Positions 61,262-64,000 of a DNA stretch of 64,000 nucleotides are shown one piece after another. Position 1 is the stretch's first letter. Each line of letters starts with the position of its first letter. Under the pieces are notes generated by a model. That model was not told the origin of the DNA and ran no database searches. It worked only from the letters and a program-made list of their open reading frames with translations. A program made the translations under genes and the position numbers. Where the stretch lies: assembly GCF_040581485.1 (NCBI RefSeq), contig NC_090128.1, positions 7,564,001 through 7,628,000 on the forward strand, in the 5' to 3' direction. The stretch comes from Linepithema humile. Taxonomy: Eukaryota; Arthropoda; Insecta; Hymenoptera; Formicidae.

Positions 61262-61278
61262 CGCGCGCGCGCGCGCGC
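61226..61278 (+). repeat. (GT)n-(GC)n compound microsatellite
   Basis: About 33 bases of GT repeats (61226-61258) followed, after a short tat junction, by 18 bases of pure GC repeats (61261-61278). Alternating purine-pyrimidine runs of this kind favour Z-DNA. Confidence 0.92.
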
Positions 61279-64000
61279 CTGAAACGATGGGAAGGATCGA
61301 AAATTGGATGGGGAGAGCGATTCATTTTATATATACGCGTCTAAATTATTTTTTTACGAAAGCGTCGGTGAAGATTTTATCAGGGCGTTTAGCAGACGCG
61401 ATCACATGACATTCAACGGAGATTATAAATGCAAGAATGTCGATGAAGCGTCGACGCTACGATGTATAACTGTTGCACGTGTTTAAAGGAGAACGCTTTT
61501 AAGGAGAAGCTTTTTATACTCGAAGTATTATCATCGAACGGACATTTTAATCGGCGTCGGAATGCAAGGGGTGAAATAAATCCACCCTGAAGACAATTCA
61601 CTGCTTTGTGAGATTTGTCATCCTTCATGTTTTTCTGTATTATTCATGATTTTGCCGTGCTTTCGACGTGATCAGTTGGAAGGCAGTGACAGCGACAGGC
61701 ACGAACTAAATAGTATTAAATAATCAAGCATTGCTCTTATCATTGCATTGTAAAAGGACGATCGTGTCATGCAAAAGAACGAAATACGGGTTTGCAACGT
61801 AAATCGGATCAGTATTGCCCGAAACAGTATTCATTCCCCGAAGTATTGTTTGCACAGAATTAACTTGCATCGCATTTAACGCTGAATGTAGTTTTCTTCA
61901 TTCTTGATTTTAATTGCCTAATACAATAGAATGAGAATTCGCTACATTTAGAGTTAAATTTGCGATAGTGATCGGCACCAGTCGCTTGCACTGCCATTTA
62001 TCTCAGCACGGCAGTATTCTTGTTTCTGTATTATTTTTTTTGCGTCTCAGTGATCACTATGTCATATTTAGTCAATTTCAGTAGCTTCTAAAAATCGCCA
62101 GCGAAGAACATTCCGAGTCATACCGAGATACTTTTATTCAAAATTTCAAGATTCTATTATTTAATCTATTTCAAAATATTTTATTAAACGGGCACATTGT
62201 AAAACACCGCAATTATGAAATTGTAAATTAGAATGCAAGATAAATGTGACTTGGAGTGGCTCTCGCGTGTGTTCCTCAGTTGTTACTGTCACACACACAC
62301 ATCGTGAAAGTTTTTACTATTGATTTTAATCTAGAATATATCACATTTAAATCATAATTAAGTTCGTTACGTCTTCTACAATCGCGATTCGCTTCCCCTT
62401 CCAACGATCCTGATTTCCGCCAAGAGAGGATTAGTTACTAAACATAGTGCAATACTTGATCGTTGCGATCATCGATTGTCCTCCGCGAGTGAAACCTGAA
62501 TTTTCTCGTTCTTGAGAGAAACAAGTGCGCTGCACATAGAAATGGGTGCAGAGGTGTCTTAGAAAGATATTGCGATTTTTAACACGTTGCCTCAAAGTAT
62601 TATGCAATAAAGCGTACAATAATTTCGTTAATTTTACGTTTCACGTCTTCTATTTTTTTTTTACTCCGTGCGACGTCTTCATATACCTTCAAAATAATAA
62701 TCTGTCCCAACCCTTTGCATTGAAAAAAATTTCCATGATTTTATGGCGATAAGTAATTTCTATCCTAGATTGAATAAAATTTATTGAATTTTATTATAAA
62801 TGATAGAAAAGAGAATTCACAAGAAACAATTCAATGCAAAAAATATTCAAAACAAATCGATAGGAATTGACAAAAAATAGTGAAAACCGCAAAATCTACT
62901 TTTTATTTTTCAGTGCAATGTTAATAAAATCTAAAAAAAATCTGTTTTCCACTTTTATACATGGAAATTTTTATCATTTAACTTCCTCATATTTTTGCGC
63001 TATTTAACAGAGGCCTAAAATCATCTATATTTTTAACAAAGATAAATTTTCGCGGATCATAGTTGGTTGCGTTTTCGCAGAATTGCTGAGAAAGAGAGGA
63101 TGTCCGCTCAAATCTCCACTCATGTAGCCTAATCGCCTTCAAAAGGTGGGTGGGAAAAGAAAAATTACGAGGATACTCGTCGGTTCCGTCCAACGTATTT
63201 TTATAAGGAAGTGAGAAAGGGAGAACGAGAGTGAGAAAAGCGCGAGAGTGCGCGCGTGTGTGTCCTTTAAAATGCTCCTGTAAAATATCCTGTACTTATC
63301 GCTCCGACCGGTACGTTTCACGCGAAGAAAACGTAGCCGGTTTTAACTCAAGCTTACGCTCATACAACTCATACATCGCGCGGTATCGCGCTGCGTTGTG
63401 AAAAATCACTTGAGGAATGCAACTTTACTCCGAGTGGCGTCAATGTTTGTCGCTAACAATCTTGAAAAACTCGTATATCGCGCTCTAATGTTTTATTAAA
63501 TTATTTTATATGTTATCTACTTCCATCGGATAAGAAATTTTATCGTTGTTTTACTCCTTAGATAGATGTTAATTTAATGCGTTATTTTTGTTTCATTTTA
63601 ACATTTCGACTCTTAGATGCGTCGATTATGTCATCTAAACGGAATAAATAATAAATAGCATTATTTATTCTTCTGTGTTGTTTTATGTTTCCTATAATTT
63701 TATTCACTTACCATAATTTATTTTGTAAGGGATGTATAATTTGAAATGTTGTCGAATGCTGCGATAAAAACGTGATAAAGTGAATTATTCGCGAAGTATG
63801 AGCGTCTGCTGTCATTAAAGATATACCTCTGTCTACTTTGCAGCAAGAGTCGGCACTAATTAGTAGTAGCCTAATTTTGGGATGCCATTTTAAGCGAGCG
63901 GCGAGCACTTTTGATATCGACATTGTAAATACATTCCATTCGGGAATTCTATTTTATACTTATTCTATTATATTCTCGAATATTACTACGATATATATCG

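Larger units (their letters stand above)
59892..64000. other. 3' flank of KATNB1 and intergenic DNA to the window end
   Basis: No coding region is supported. The first 450 bases are GC-rich and probably the katanin 3' UTR. Frames on both strands there are Arg/Ser-rich and antisense or shifted products of that composition. From about 60450 onwards the DNA is AT-rich with scattered CpG patches (for example 60880-61060). Confidence 0.5.

Overview
The window is nuclear DNA of an insect, most likely a hymenopteran and possibly an ant. The genes are split by short introns with GT...AG borders, the intergenic DNA is AT-rich with small CpG-rich islands, and every recognised protein is a conserved animal protein. 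The order-level call is inference from overall character; no sequence search was possible. Seven genes are rebuilt exon by exon with intact splice phases, and an eighth is the 3' end of a gene entering from the left.

Layout. 1-1.4 kb: the last two exons of an unrecognised protein with a KEN box, plus strand. 6.1-18.7 kb: a CpG-rich, CT-repeat-rich promoter and leader followed by a Sex-lethal (Sxl) homologue, plus strand, with polyglutamine N-terminus, two RRMs, an 8.2-kb last intron and a glycine-rich last exon. 18.7-31.1 kb: no recognisable gene, but a cluster of non-autonomous DNA repeats: a 1.14-kb CACTG-ended element carrying three tandem 121-bp palindromes, a 345-bp fold-back element, and a 350-bp CCCTGAT-ended element. 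31.1-36.1 kb: a complete six-exon cytosolic 10-formyltetrahydrofolate dehydrogenase (ALDH1L1 type), minus strand. 39.1-40.9 kb: spliceosomal protein Red/IK, minus. 41.6-43.2 kb: lysosomal aspartylglucosaminidase (AGA), minus. 43.9-45.1 kb: thioredoxin-related transmembrane protein TMX2, plus. 46.0-48.3 kb: WD40 protein AAMP, plus. 48.4-49.4 kb: a UPF0598 (C8orf82-like) protein, minus. 50.3-59.9 kb: katanin p80 subunit (KATNB1), plus, 14 coding exons. 60-64 kb: katanin 3' flank and non-coding DNA with a GT/GC microsatellite.

The stretch from 39 to 60 kb is a compact housekeeping block. AGA/TMX2 and UPF0598/KATNB1 are divergent pairs with less than 1 kb between start codons, and AAMP and the UPF0598 gene converge with only 127 bp between stop codons. 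The genes do not form one pathway: RNA-binding regulation (Sxl), splicing (Red), folate one-carbon metabolism (ALDH1L1), glycoprotein breakdown (AGA), ER redox/membrane biology (TMX2) and cytoskeleton (katanin).

The points most worth a second look are the overlapping upstream ORF and alternative starts of Sxl, an in-frame stop two codons past the donor of its last large intron, the nested palindromes at 26.5-27.7 kb, the fold-back element with a one-armed relative at 57.8 kb inside katanin, a GC-AG intron in katanin, and a shared AACCTAACCT motif upstream of Red and AAMP. I found no clearly new multi-gene system. Exon boundaries come from reading frame, splice consensus and protein family conservation; none was tested against transcripts.
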